20,333 nucleotides of DNA from the NCBI GenBank assembly GCA_036732565.1, contig DAINCF010000057.1, positions 1-20,333 of the forward strand. The letters run 5' to 3'. The notes under the pieces are model-generated. The model was given only the letters and a program-made list of their open reading frames with translations. It was not told where the DNA came from and searched no databases. The first letter of the stretch is position 1; the number at the start of each line of letters is the position of its first letter. A program made the translations under genes and the position numbers. Origin of the DNA: JAIVJN01 sp036732565. Its GTDB lineage: Bacteria > Acidobacteriota > Vicinamibacteria > Vicinamibacterales > UBA2999. This document shows, piece after piece, positions 1 through 7,215 of the stretch.

Positions 1-25
1 GCCGTTGGTGCGCGGCTGGCGCCGT

Positions 26-55
26 CAGGCAGGCCTGAAGGCCTGCGCTACGTAC
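26..55. repeat. REP-like hairpin repeat, copy 1
   Basis: A 28-base core (28-55) is identical to 16581-16608 and, inverted, differs by one base from 16518-16545. The core holds a perfect 8-bp inverted repeat, GCAGGCCT and AGGCCTGC, around a 2-base loop, followed by GCGCTACGTAC. Copy 1 also shares flanking sequence (AATTTCGCAAC, 58-68) with the inverted copy. It lies 25 bases past the stop of the transporter gene at 80-1393. Interspersed, palindromic and intergenic, it behaves like a REP element. Seen directly: the repeats. Inferred: a genome-wide family. Confidence 0.85.
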
Positions 56-79
56 CCAATTTCGCAACGCGCGCTTGGA

Positions 80-1393
80 TTAGTGGTCTGAAGGCAAGTC
101 GACGCGATAGGTTTCCTTCAAACCGACGACGCAGAGCCACGACAGGAAGGTCACCACGCCGAGGTACAGACTGATCGTCCACGATTTACCGGTCAGGCCG
201 TACAGCGTCGTGGCAATCACCGGCGAGATGGCGCCGCCGAGAATCGTTCCCAGCGTGACGCTGAGCGACGCGCCGCTGTAGCGGACAGCGGTCGGGAACA
301 GCTCCGAGAACATCGCGGGCGAGGGGCCGATGTACGCGCCCTGCAGGAACAGCATGCCGGCCACGGCAATCCAGACGATGGGCACGGACCTCGTGTCGAC
401 GAGCGGGAAGAAGATGAGCGCCCAGAGCGCGGACACGCCCATCCCAAAGCTCAGAAACCGCTGCCGCCCCAGGCGATCGGACCAGGTGCCGGACAGCAAC
501 ACCGAGGCCGCGAAGACGAACGACGCGGACACGATGATCGCCAGAATCGTCCGCAGCGGGAGCCCAAGTTCGCGAGTGGCGTACGACACGAAGAACACGA
601 TCGTGACGTGCCCGAGCGCGCTGCTCCCCAAGTAGCTGCCGGCCGCGAGCAGCACGGGACGCAAGTGATTGCGCATGACGTCGAGCACGGGGGTCTGCCG
701 TTCGGCGTGACGCCGCTGGACGTCCGCAAAGATCGGGCTTTCTTTAATGCCGAGACGCACGAAGAGGCCAACCGCCACCAGCACCGCGCTGGCCAGGAAC
801 GGAATGCGCCAGGCCCAGACGGCAAACTGCTCTGGCGAGAACACCGCTGAAGCGATCAGGAACACGAGGTTCGACAGAATCAAGCCCAAGGGAAGTCCCA
901 GCGCCACGAAGCTCCCGAACAACCCTCGTCGCCCCCGCGGCGCGTGCTCGACGGACATCAGCACCGCGCCGCCCCACTCGCCACCGAGGGCGAACCCCTG
1001 GATGAACCGCAACGCGATGAGCAGCAGCGGCGCCCAGACGCCAATCTGCGCGTAGGTGGGCAGCAGGCCGATGCTGAACGTGGCACCGCCCATCAGCATC
1101 AGCGACCACACCAGCATCGACTTGCGCCCGAGCCGGTCCCCGTAATGGCCCATGACGATGCCACCAAGCGGGCGGGCGATGAAGCCGATGGCGAAGGTCG
1201 CGAATGCCGCCATGCGGCCGGCGAGCTCACTGACCTGGGGGAAGAACTGCGGCGCGAACACAATCGCGGCCGCCGTCCCGTAGATGAAGAAGTCGTACCA
1301 CTCGATGGTGGTGCCGATGGCCGAGGCGAGCGCGACGCGACGCGCTTCGGTGACGTCCGATTGCGTGGAATGGGAAATGGTTGAGTCCAGCAT
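80..1393 (-). CDS. MFS transporter, MHS (metabolite:H+ symporter) family
   Basis: A 437-residue inner-membrane protein with about 12 hydrophobic segments, the usual length for the family. The N-terminus carries the MHS signature: ASAIGTTIEWYDFFIYGTAA near residues 24-43, then GGIVMGHYGDRLGRK in the loop after helix 2, and RFIQGFALGGEWGGA near helix 4. The family (ShiA, ProP, KgtP, citrate carriers) imports organic acids or compatible solutes with protons. The substrate cannot be read from sequence. The start ATG directly precedes the cytoplasmic N-tail; no strong ribosome site is visible. It lies 125 bases downstream of a TetR gene on the same strand, so that regulator may control it. A REP-like repeat follows the stop. 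Confidence 0.93.
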   Translation of the reverse strand: MLDSTISHSTQSDVTEARRVALASAIGTTIEWYDFFIYGTAAAIVFAPQFFPQVSELAGRMAAFATFAIGFIARPLGGIVMGHYGDRLGRKSMLVWSLMLMGGATFSIGLLPTYAQIGVWAPLLLIALRFIQGFALGGEWGGAVLMSVEHAPRGRRGLFGSFVALGLPLGLILSNLVFLIASAVFSPEQFAVWAWRIPFLASAVLVAVGLFVRLGIKESPIFADVQRRHAERQTPVLDVMRNHLRPVLLAAGSYLGSSALGHVTIVFFVSYATRELGLPLRTILAIIVSASFVFAASVLLSGTWSDRLGRQRFLSFGMGVSALWALIFFPLVDTRSVPIVWIAVAGMLFLQGAYIGPSPAMFSELFPTAVRYSGASLSVTLGTILGGAISPVIATTLYGLTGKSWTISLYLGVVTFLSWLCVVGLKETYRVDLPSDH

Positions 1394-1518
1394 GCAGTAG
1401 AGCTAGTGAGGTCTCGGCGCGAGAGAGCAAACAGGCACCGTATCGCGGAACCAAGCGCGAGCGGAAGGACCAGATTCAGCAGGTGGAAGGGAGCCAGACG
1501 CCCGTGACCGACCCGCGA

Positions 1519-2136
1519 TCAGGATCGACGCGCGGTCTTGCGCTTGGCTCGTGGAGGAGGCACGAGCGCACCACGCACCACGATCGGATAGGCCGACCAA
1601 TCTGCCGAAAGCGCGCCAGGCGCCTCGTGCGCCAACTGCAGAAGGCCGCGGTACGACGCGTACGCAAACACCGCGTGGGCGTTGGCCTCCGGCGGTGGCA
1701 GCCCGAGACTGCGGTAGCAGGACTCCAGATACGCGATGCGCGTCGTCGCAACCCGGTTCAGGACGCGGCGGACGACCGGGTCCTCGGCGGCCTCAGCCAG
1801 CGCCGCATACAAGGACCTCGAGCGCGGAAGCCGCGACGCGGCATCCACTATCAGCTCGACGCGGCGTCGCGGATCCGCGACGGCATCCAGTCCCTTGATG
1901 TTCTCCACCGTCGCGCCGTGCTCCCAGCGCTCGAGTGCGGCGCCCAGCAGATCGGCGCGTCCCCGAAAGTGCCAATAGAAGCTGCCCTTGGTCACGCCCA
2001 GCCTCGACGCCAGCGCATCGACGGTCAGCGCCTTCAGGCCCTTCTCGGCAATGAGCTGAAGCGCCGCTTCGGCCCAGTCCGCGGCCGTCAGCGTCGGCTC
2101 GCCCAGTCGCTTCGCACCAGTCCCCTTTCGCGCCAT
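1519..2136 (-). CDS. TetR/AcrR family transcriptional regulator
   Basis: A 205-residue repressor-type protein. The N-terminal helix-turn-helix spans about residues 15-60: the motif LTVDALASRLGVTKGSFYWHF (about 37-57) is the classic TetR recognition region, followed by RADLLGAALERWE. The C-terminal half is the variable ligand-binding and dimerisation domain. I prefer the ATG at 2136, which has GGAG about 12 bases upstream. An ATG at 2154 and a GTG at 2214 are in frame, but the first overlaps the putative operator and the second would run into the divergent gene. Its neighbours are the MHS transporter downstream and a divergent DinB-like gene, either or both of which may be targets. The ligand is unknown. 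Confidence 0.92.
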   Translation of the reverse strand: MARKGTGAKRLGEPTLTAADWAEAALQLIAEKGLKALTVDALASRLGVTKGSFYWHFRGRADLLGAALERWEHGATVENIKGLDAVADPRRRVELIVDAASRLPRSRSLYAALAEAAEDPVVRRVLNRVATTRIAYLESCYRSLGLPPPEANAHAVFAYASYRGLLQLAHEAPGALSADWSAYPIVVRGALVPPPRAKRKTARRS

Positions 2137-2152
2137 CCGAGCGATTGTCTCC

Positions 2153-2166
2153 ATACTGCGCAGTAT
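2153..2166. promoter_or_regulatory. Candidate TetR operator (14-bp perfect palindrome)
   Basis: ATACTGCGCAGTAT is a perfect palindrome just upstream of the TetR start, with two more paired positions outside (2151/2168 and 2150/2169). Its last base is the first base of the TTGACA box serving the divergent gene. A TetR dimer bound here would block that promoter and sit over the TetR 5' end, the usual autoregulation layout. The palindrome is seen directly; binding is inferred. Confidence 0.65.
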
Positions 2167-2193
2167 TGACAACCGTTGCTTCCGTACTTTAAG
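2166..2193 (+). promoter_or_regulatory. Candidate sigma-70 promoter of the DinB-like gene
   Basis: TTGACA (2166-2171) is a perfect -35 match. TTTAAG (2188-2193) lies 16 bases downstream and matches 4 of 6 consensus -10 positions. Transcription would start near 2200, at or within a few bases of the candidate start codons at 2196 and 2205, so the leader would be absent or very short. Confidence 0.5.
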
Positions 2194-2195
2194 GT

Positions 2196-2825
2196 ATGGA
2201 AAGCATGGCGCCACCGATGCCGGCCGAACTGCAGGCTTTGGAAGACGGTCTGGACGCCGCCGAGCGCGACGCGCGCGCGTTGGTGTCGGGACTGACCGAG
2301 GAGGTGGGCGGTTGGCGCGGGCAACCGGGCTCGTGGAGCGTCGCGCAGTGTCTCGATCATCTCGCGACCGCGAACCGCGTCTACATCGCGGCGATGCAGG
2401 ACCCGGCCGCTCGTGCCCGCGAGACGCGGCGGCTCCGGCGCGGTCCGGCCACGCCTGGAGTGATCGGCCGGTGGTTCATCACGAGCCTCGAACCGCCGGT
2501 GAAACCTCGCCGTCACCTCAAGGCGCCCACGAAGATCCAGCCGCGCGCGGAGCCGACGCTGGGGGATGCGTTCGCGCGCTTCCTCGAGTCACAGGACGTG
2601 GTCCGTGCGTTTCTGCGTGCCTACGCGGACATCGACCTGGCGCGCGTGCGGTTTCCGAATCCCTTCGTGCGCGGTGTGCGGTTCAGCCTCGCCACAGGCC
2701 TGCATGTCATCCCCGCCCACGAGCGACGCCATCTGTGGCAGGCCTGGCGCGTGCGCAAAGCCGCCGAGGGGAGGGATGGCACGCTATCGGCCCGTGGACT
2801 GCAAGAACCGGCGCGCGGCCTGTAG
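2196..2825 (+). CDS. DinB-superfamily protein
   Basis: A 209-residue soluble protein with the DinB-like four-helix bundle. Visible signs are W47-SVAQCLDHL with His55, and the C-terminal helix HVIPAHERRHLWQ with His175 and His179; these three histidines make the family's usual metal site. DinB_2 members are related to mycothiol or bacillithiol-dependent enzymes, but most have no assigned reaction. Starts at 2196, 2205 or 2217 are all possible; the TTGACA-linked promoter fits 2205 as well as 2196. The 3' end overlaps the convergent TPR gene by 42 bases. Divergence from TetR suggests it is a regulated target. Confidence 0.85.
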   Translation: MESMAPPMPAELQALEDGLDAAERDARALVSGLTEEVGGWRGQPGSWSVAQCLDHLATANRVYIAAMQDPAARARETRRLRRGPATPGVIGRWFITSLEPPVKPRRHLKAPTKIQPRAEPTLGDAFARFLESQDVVRAFLRAYADIDLARVRFPNPFVRGVRFSLATGLHVIPAHERRHLWQAWRVRKAAEGRDGTLSARGLQEPARGL

Positions 2826-4505
2826 CTCGGGTCGATCGGGGTCGGCGGTCTTCCACATGTCAATCAGGCGTGTGTAGTGCGCTTTGGCGGTGGCTGGGTC
2901 CCCCATCGCCTCGGCGGCCCGTGCGATACCGGCGATCGCCTTGGGCCGGCCAGGTGTCCGTCGCAGCGTCTCCTCGAAATGCGTGCGCGCCTCAGCGGGC
3001 CTGCCCATGTCCAGCAGCATCGCTCCATAGAGCTCGTGCGCGGGAACGATCGGATACGGCGGCTGCGACAGGCTGTCGATTGAATCCTCGATCGCGATGG
3101 CCGCCTCCATCTCTCTCACCGCACCCGCGGTGTCGCCAGACGCGTGCGCGGCCGCCGACGCCGCTTCTCTCGCCTGCATCGTCAGAATCTGCTGCACGAA
3201 CGGATGCTGGCCGGGAACGCGCGCGCGCTCCATCATCTCGGCCGCTTTCGCCTTTGCCGTGGCGGCGTCCTTCCGCTTGCTCGCAGCCATCGCCTCCAGA
3301 TGCAGCTTCATCACCACGAAATCGCTCGACGGCGCAACGAGCGGCAAGGTCGGCACGTCGCTCCACGACCCCGACTCGACGATGAAGCGGGCCAGCGTGT
3401 CGAAGTATCCGTAGAGCACGCGATCGGGCAACGCGAAGATCGTCCGCCCACGCACGTGGCGGGCCTGCGTGTCTTGCGAGTCCGGAGCGGTCTGGCGGTT
3501 CGTGATCGCGGCGTACTGTGCCGCGAACAAATCGACGGCCTTCTTCGCGTCCTTGTAGCGGCCGAGCTGGAGGTAGTTGTACGAGAGGTAGTTGAGTGAA
3601 TGAAAGTCGCGCAACGTGCCCGGCTCTCCCGCCTCCTTCACATCGTCGTCCGATATCTGCCAGGCGTTCTCGTTGGTCGTCGCCGCTTCGTCCCAATACC
3701 CCAGACGCGTGAAGATGTGCGAGGGCATGTGATACGCGTGCGGCACCGCGGCGGCTGTCTTGGCGTAGGCACGCGCCGCGGCCAGACCGGCCTCGGCATG
3801 AATGGGGTCGTCGTAAGCGTGAATGAGGTAGTGCAGCACTCCCGGATGCTGCTGGTCGCGAGCGTAGACCGATTCGAAGAGGGCGATCGCACGGCCCTGC
3901 ATCTCGAACCCCTTCGCGCCTTCCCTGATCGCGCCGATGATCGAAAGGCCATAGAACAACTTGGTCTCGTCGTCGGGATACTTCGCGTGCGTGGCGGCCA
4001 TCTGCTCGCGGTAGGCCTCGTCCCGGGCCTGCTTCGTTCCCGCGCCGGCATCCTTGTACAGCGCGGCGGCCGCCAGCACGTACATGTGCTCGCGATCGTT
4101 CCGCGACCGGGCCTCGAGGCCCTTTTGCACGTACGCCCACGCCGCCGCCGTGTCCTCCCGCGACGGAGCATCCCAGAGCGGGTGGTTGTAGGTCATGGCC
4201 GCGCCCCAATAGGCCATGGCACATGCGGGATCCGCTTCCACGATCTCTTGAAACCGTGTGAGGGCCCGCGCGTACCAGAAGTTATGGAGAAGCGCCAAGG
4301 CGCGGTCGAACCTGGCTTGCACGGCTGGAGCGCAGGACGTCTCCATGTGCGCGGTCCCGACACCCTCGGAGCCGTGGCCGTGTTGGGCAAGCAGATCGGC
4401 GGCGCCGAGCGACACGACCAGCAGCGCGGACAGGTATCGACCACGATGGTAGGAGGCCTTGCCGACCCCGACGGACCTCCCGGGAAGAGTCCGGTTCTCG
4501 CCCAA
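2784..4505 (-). CDS. Exported tetratricopeptide-repeat protein
   Basis: About 573 residues. A basic stretch and hydrophobic core (about residues 19-40, RGRYLSALLVVSLGAADLLA) look like a signal peptide, so the product is probably periplasmic or secreted. TPR-type helices are seen near residues 63-98 (ARALTRFQEIVEADPACAMAYWG), in the middle, and near 500-545 (PAEARTHFEETLRRTPGRPKAI). The family is common in Acidobacteriota and has no known enzymatic role; TPRs bind protein partners. The only upstream-most start is TTG at 4505, because an in-frame TAA lies within the TATAAT box above it. It follows the protoglobin gene by 27 bases. Its 3' end overlaps the convergent DinB gene. Confidence 0.85.
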   Translation of the reverse strand: MGENRTLPGRSVGVGKASYHRGRYLSALLVVSLGAADLLAQHGHGSEGVGTAHMETSCAPAVQARFDRALALLHNFWYARALTRFQEIVEADPACAMAYWGAAMTYNHPLWDAPSREDTAAAWAYVQKGLEARSRNDREHMYVLAAAALYKDAGAGTKQARDEAYREQMAATHAKYPDDETKLFYGLSIIGAIREGAKGFEMQGRAIALFESVYARDQQHPGVLHYLIHAYDDPIHAEAGLAAARAYAKTAAAVPHAYHMPSHIFTRLGYWDEAATTNENAWQISDDDVKEAGEPGTLRDFHSLNYLSYNYLQLGRYKDAKKAVDLFAAQYAAITNRQTAPDSQDTQARHVRGRTIFALPDRVLYGYFDTLARFIVESGSWSDVPTLPLVAPSSDFVVMKLHLEAMAASKRKDAATAKAKAAEMMERARVPGQHPFVQQILTMQAREAASAAAHASGDTAGAVREMEAAIAIEDSIDSLSQPPYPIVPAHELYGAMLLDMGRPAEARTHFEETLRRTPGRPKAIAGIARAAEAMGDPATAKAHYTRLIDMWKTADPDRPELQAARRFLQSTGR

Positions 4506-4516
4506 CGGTCGGCGTG

Positions 4517-4522
4517 ATTATA
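4517..4522 (-). promoter_or_regulatory. Candidate -10 box before the TPR gene
   Basis: A perfect TATAAT reads on the minus strand in the 27-base gap between the protoglobin stop and the TTG start, 11 bases before that start. No convincing -35 is seen. If used, it gives the TPR gene its own promoter with an almost absent leader, besides read-through from the SDR-protoglobin pair. Confidence 0.4.
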
Positions 4523-4532
4523 TGGCCTGGCC

Positions 4533-5150
4533 TTAGTAATCCCCCTCACGAACGTACGGCTGCAGCCACAGCGTGGCTTGGAGGATCATCGATTTCCACC
4601 ACGCGTCGTACATCCGATTGACGACCTCCTCTGAGTGACCCTTCTTCGATAGAAACGGTTTCAGCGGCACGACGATCGAGGCGCAGAATGCCACCAAATC
4701 GCGAGCGCGAATGTGCCCGAGCGTGTGCCCGTTATCGGTCTTGTTCTTTTTCGTGCGGTGGTGGCGCAGGCCGATTTCATACTGGTAGTCCAGCCACTTC
4801 TGGTCGTACTGCGCGCGAGCCGTATCGATGACCCACTGACCGAATCGTTTGGCCACCGCCTTCGCGTAATCGGTGTCGACCTGATGGGTATGCGGATCTT
4901 CGTCGTAGGCGCGCAGATGTGGGTGGTCGAAGATAATCCCGCGCCAAGTCTTCAAGAGATCGTCCACCTGGTCGGCGAGCACCGCTTCGGACAGCCGGAG
5001 ATAGACGATATCTTCCTCGGAGAACAGCGCCGACTTCTTCAGCTCCTCCCACTCTTGAAGCGTCATCGGCGACCGCGGCACTTCAGGTGTGCCGAGGTCA
5101 TATCCGGGAATCGGCGTGCCTTGCCGCGCGGCCTCAGCTGTGTGACTCAT
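4533..5150 (-). CDS. Protoglobin domain protein
   Basis: A 205-residue single-domain haem protein. The order of motifs fits protoglobin: N-terminal IPGYDLG (14-20), LTxxE-like MTLQEWEELKKSALFSEED (29-47), then YEIGLRHH (124-131). In globin-coupled sensors and protoglobins an IGxxH motif carries the proximal haem ligand, here most likely His130. No output domain is attached. Protoglobins bind O2, CO and NO; some catalyse peroxide or carbene chemistry in vitro, but natural roles are poorly known. GGAG lies about 10 bases upstream of the ATG. The SDR stop is only 11 bases upstream on the same strand, so the two are probably co-transcribed, hinting at a shared redox job. Confidence 0.88.
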   Translation of the reverse strand: MSHTAEAARQGTPIPGYDLGTPEVPRSPMTLQEWEELKKSALFSEEDIVYLRLSEAVLADQVDDLLKTWRGIIFDHPHLRAYDEDPHTHQVDTDYAKAVAKRFGQWVIDTARAQYDQKWLDYQYEIGLRHHRTKKNKTDNGHTLGHIRARDLVAFCASIVVPLKPFLSKKGHSEEVVNRMYDAWWKSMILQATLWLQPYVREGDY

Positions 5151-5161
5151 CGTTCCATCTC

Positions 5162-6037
5162 CTACGGAATCTTCAGGATGTCCTTGTGACGCGTGCCATC
5201 GTGCGAATGACGCAACTCGAGCGTCGCCGGTGGCGGCGTCGCGACCTCACGCTGCGCGAGCGCTCCAACCGCCCCTTTCGCCGGAGTGATGCCGCCGTCC
5301 ACCAGCCACAACGCACCCGTCACATAGCTGGCACGCTCCGATGCCAAGAACACGTAGACGTTTGCGACCTCCTCTGGTGTGCCGCGACGGCCGAACGGCG
5401 CGGCCGAGAGCAACGCCTTTTCGACCTCTGCGTCGACCGCGCCAGTTTCCTTGTGCGTCCACGCTGTGTCGATCGGACCAGGCGCCACGCAGTTCGCGCG
5501 CACGCCGTATTGCGCCTGCTCCACCGCAACGCCGGCCGTAAACGCGTGCAGGAATGCTTTCGTTCCGCCGTACGCGGTATTGCGGGGCTGCCCGTTGACG
5601 CCACCTTCCGATCCCGCGCAGATGATGTTGCCTCGGGTCTTGCGCAAGTGCGGTAGCGCCAGCTTGGTCATCAGGAAGGCCGACCGCACGTTGCAGCGGA
5701 TTTGCTCGTCGAACTTGTCGGTCGGCATGTCATCCGTTTCCGCGTTCACGAGTAAAACGCCGGCGTTGTTGATCAAAACGTCCAGTCGGCCATACTGCTC
5801 GAGTGCCGCATCGATGCACGCCTGAGCCTGTGTTTCGTCCGACACGTCGCCAACATGAGGAATCGCCTGCCCTCCTTCCTCGAGAATCGTGGTGGCCACG
5901 TCGGCAACGGGATCGTCTGGAAGGCCGTTGACGATGACCTTTGCCCCTTCGCGCGCGAACGCGAGACAAATGGCCTCGCCGATGCCGGTGCCACCGCCGG
6001 TAACGATGGTGACTTTGTCCTGCAGTTGACCTGTCAT
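5162..6037 (-). CDS. SDR family oxidoreductase
   Basis: A 291-residue classical short-chain dehydrogenase/reductase. The Rossmann glycine motif TGGGTGIG is at 13-20, NNAG at 90-93, catalytic Ser143, Tyr156 and Lys160 in YGGTK, with Asn116 completing the tetrad. The acidic residues after beta-2 (GLPDDP) do not clearly decide NAD versus NADP. The substrate is unknown; the closest overall pattern is with glucose-dehydrogenase/FabG-like SDRs. The C-terminus extends some 25 residues beyond the usual DGG end. AGGAGG lies six bases before ATG. It is the first gene of a likely operon with protoglobin, and its leader can fold over the ribosome site. Confidence 0.92.
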   Translation of the reverse strand: MTGQLQDKVTIVTGGGTGIGEAICLAFAREGAKVIVNGLPDDPVADVATTILEEGGQAIPHVGDVSDETQAQACIDAALEQYGRLDVLINNAGVLLVNAETDDMPTDKFDEQIRCNVRSAFLMTKLALPHLRKTRGNIICAGSEGGVNGQPRNTAYGGTKAFLHAFTAGVAVEQAQYGVRANCVAPGPIDTAWTHKETGAVDAEVEKALLSAAPFGRRGTPEEVANVYVFLASERASYVTGALWLVDGGITPAKGAVGALAQREVATPPPATLELRHSHDGTRHKDILKIP

Positions 6038-6046
6038 TGAGAACCT

Positions 6047-6108
6047 CCTGACCTCACTCGGCCTATTGACGAGGCCGACGCCGAGCCGGTGAGCGTCACG
6101 AGGTCAGG
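6047..6108 (-). promoter_or_regulatory. Structured 5' leader that may mask the SDR ribosome site
   Basis: On the minus strand the leader contains CCTGACCTC (6108-6100) and its exact complement GAGGTCAGG (6055-6047), whose last AGG is the start of the AGGAGG Shine-Dalgarno. Nested inside is a 6-bp hairpin, CGGCCT (6077-6072) with AGGCCG (6064-6059). The two stems can form one branched fold. Pairing would hide part of the ribosome site. No known riboswitch is recognised. Confidence 0.4.
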
Positions 6109-6259
6109 GATGCCAAGCACGTACCAGGCGGGGCCGAGCTCTTCCACTGCGAGCAGTTGGAACGGGACCGTAGACGTTCATCCCAGCGTCACAACGCGTA
6201 TCGACACGGGTGCTATGATGACGGCCCTCGCAACTTGACATCACGAAGGATAGAGGCAG

Positions 6260-6619
6260 ATGGCGAACCCTTTCGTACACATTGAGCTCAGCACCACCGA
6301 CACCGAGAAGGCCAAGACCTTTTACGGCCAGCTGTTCTCTTGGAAGATGGAGGACATGCCAATGGAACCCGGCATGACCTACACGATGATCCAGCCTGGC
6401 GAGGGCCCCGGTGGCGGCCTCATGAAGCAGATAGTCCCGAATGCGCCCTCGGCATGGTTGTCGTACGTCAACGTCGACGACGTGAAGGCGGCGACGGCGA
6501 AGGCCGCATCTCTGGGCGCGAGCGTGATGAGGGATGTCACCGAAGTCCCGGGGATGGGGTGGTTCAGCATCATCATCGACCCGACCGGCGCGGCGCTCGG
6601 CCTCTGGCAAGCTAAGTGA
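6260..6619 (+). CDS. VOC-fold (glyoxalase/bleomycin resistance-like) protein
   Basis: A 119-residue protein with two beta-alpha-beta-beta-beta modules: residues 4-45 (FVHIELSTTDTEKAKTFYGQLFSW) and 66-118 (WLSYVNVDDVKAATAKAASLGA, then GWFSIIIDPTGAALGLWQ). His7 and Glu9 sit on the first strand, where family members place metal ligands, but the set of four is not clear. VOC proteins range from lyases and dioxygenases to antibiotic-binding proteins; this short type, often annotated as a glyoxalase-like protein, has no assigned reaction. Purine-rich AGGATAGAGG precedes ATG. The stop overlaps the convergent rhodanese gene by eight bases. Confidence 0.9.
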   Translation: MANPFVHIELSTTDTEKAKTFYGQLFSWKMEDMPMEPGMTYTMIQPGEGPGGGLMKQIVPNAPSAWLSYVNVDDVKAATAKAASLGASVMRDVTEVPGMGWFSIIIDPTGAALGLWQAK

Positions 6620-7037
6620 GCTCGGTCTCGCTCGCCAGCCGATAGCCTTCGTCCTGCCAGCCAGTGATGCCGCCGATCATCTTCTTCACTGGCCGCCCGA
6701 GTCTCGCTAGACGAATGGCGGCGCGATCGGCGCCGTTGCAGTGCGGGCCCGAGCAGTACACGACGAACGTCGTCTCCACCGGGTAGTCCGCGAGGTTCCG
6801 CTCGGTGATGCGGCCGTGCGGCAGGCTGACGGCGCCGGGCACGTGTCCGACGGAGAAGAGCTCCGGACTGCGCACATCCAACACGACGAAGTCAGGATGG
6901 CCCGCGGACAGGGCGGCGTTGACATCCGAGCAGTCCGTCTCGAACTGCAAGAGCGCTTCGAAGTGCGCCAATGCCCGCTCGGACGATGCGGCGGGAATGT
7001 CTGTCACGGGTCTCGCTTCAGTGGGCAGCGTCGGCAT
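6612..7037 (-). CDS. Rhodanese-like domain protein
   Basis: A 141-residue single rhodanese domain. Seen are VVLDVRSPELFSVGHVPGA (51-69), the CH2A-like start of the fold, then VVYCSGPHCNGAD with the active-site loop starting at Cys95, and GGITGWQDEGY (122-132) near the end. Cys95 would carry a persulfide in sulfur transfer. The loop CSGPHC is six residues, as in many single-domain rhodaneses, and has a second cysteine, Cys100. About 35 extra N-terminal residues precede the domain; no signal peptide is evident, so it is probably cytoplasmic. GGAGG lies six bases before ATG. The sulfur donor and acceptor are unknown. Confidence 0.92.
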   Translation of the reverse strand: MPTLPTEARPVTDIPAASSERALAHFEALLQFETDCSDVNAALSAGHPDFVVLDVRSPELFSVGHVPGAVSLPHGRITERNLADYPVETTFVVYCSGPHCNGADRAAIRLARLGRPVKKMIGGITGWQDEGYRLASETELT

Positions 7038-7215
7038 CAGGGACCTCCATCACGACGATTCTCGTCGGTGATACCGGTCGGCGGCTAGAGGCAGGAACGA
7101 CAATATCCGTCGATATCCTGCCACCAGCCCTCCGTTCGCGCGCCCAGAGACTCCGCTCACGACAAATCGTTCGAGCCCCGGCGAGGTCAGCGCTACCGTC
7201 ACGCCGAGGACGACC

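Noticed and set aside
2137..2214. GTG or ATG upstream starts for the TetR gene
   Set aside because: They would run through the palindrome and promoter and add a tail not typical of TetR proteins.
6214..6219. TATGAT as -10 box for the VOC gene
   Set aside because: No -35 at suitable distance, so support is too thin to list as a promoter.
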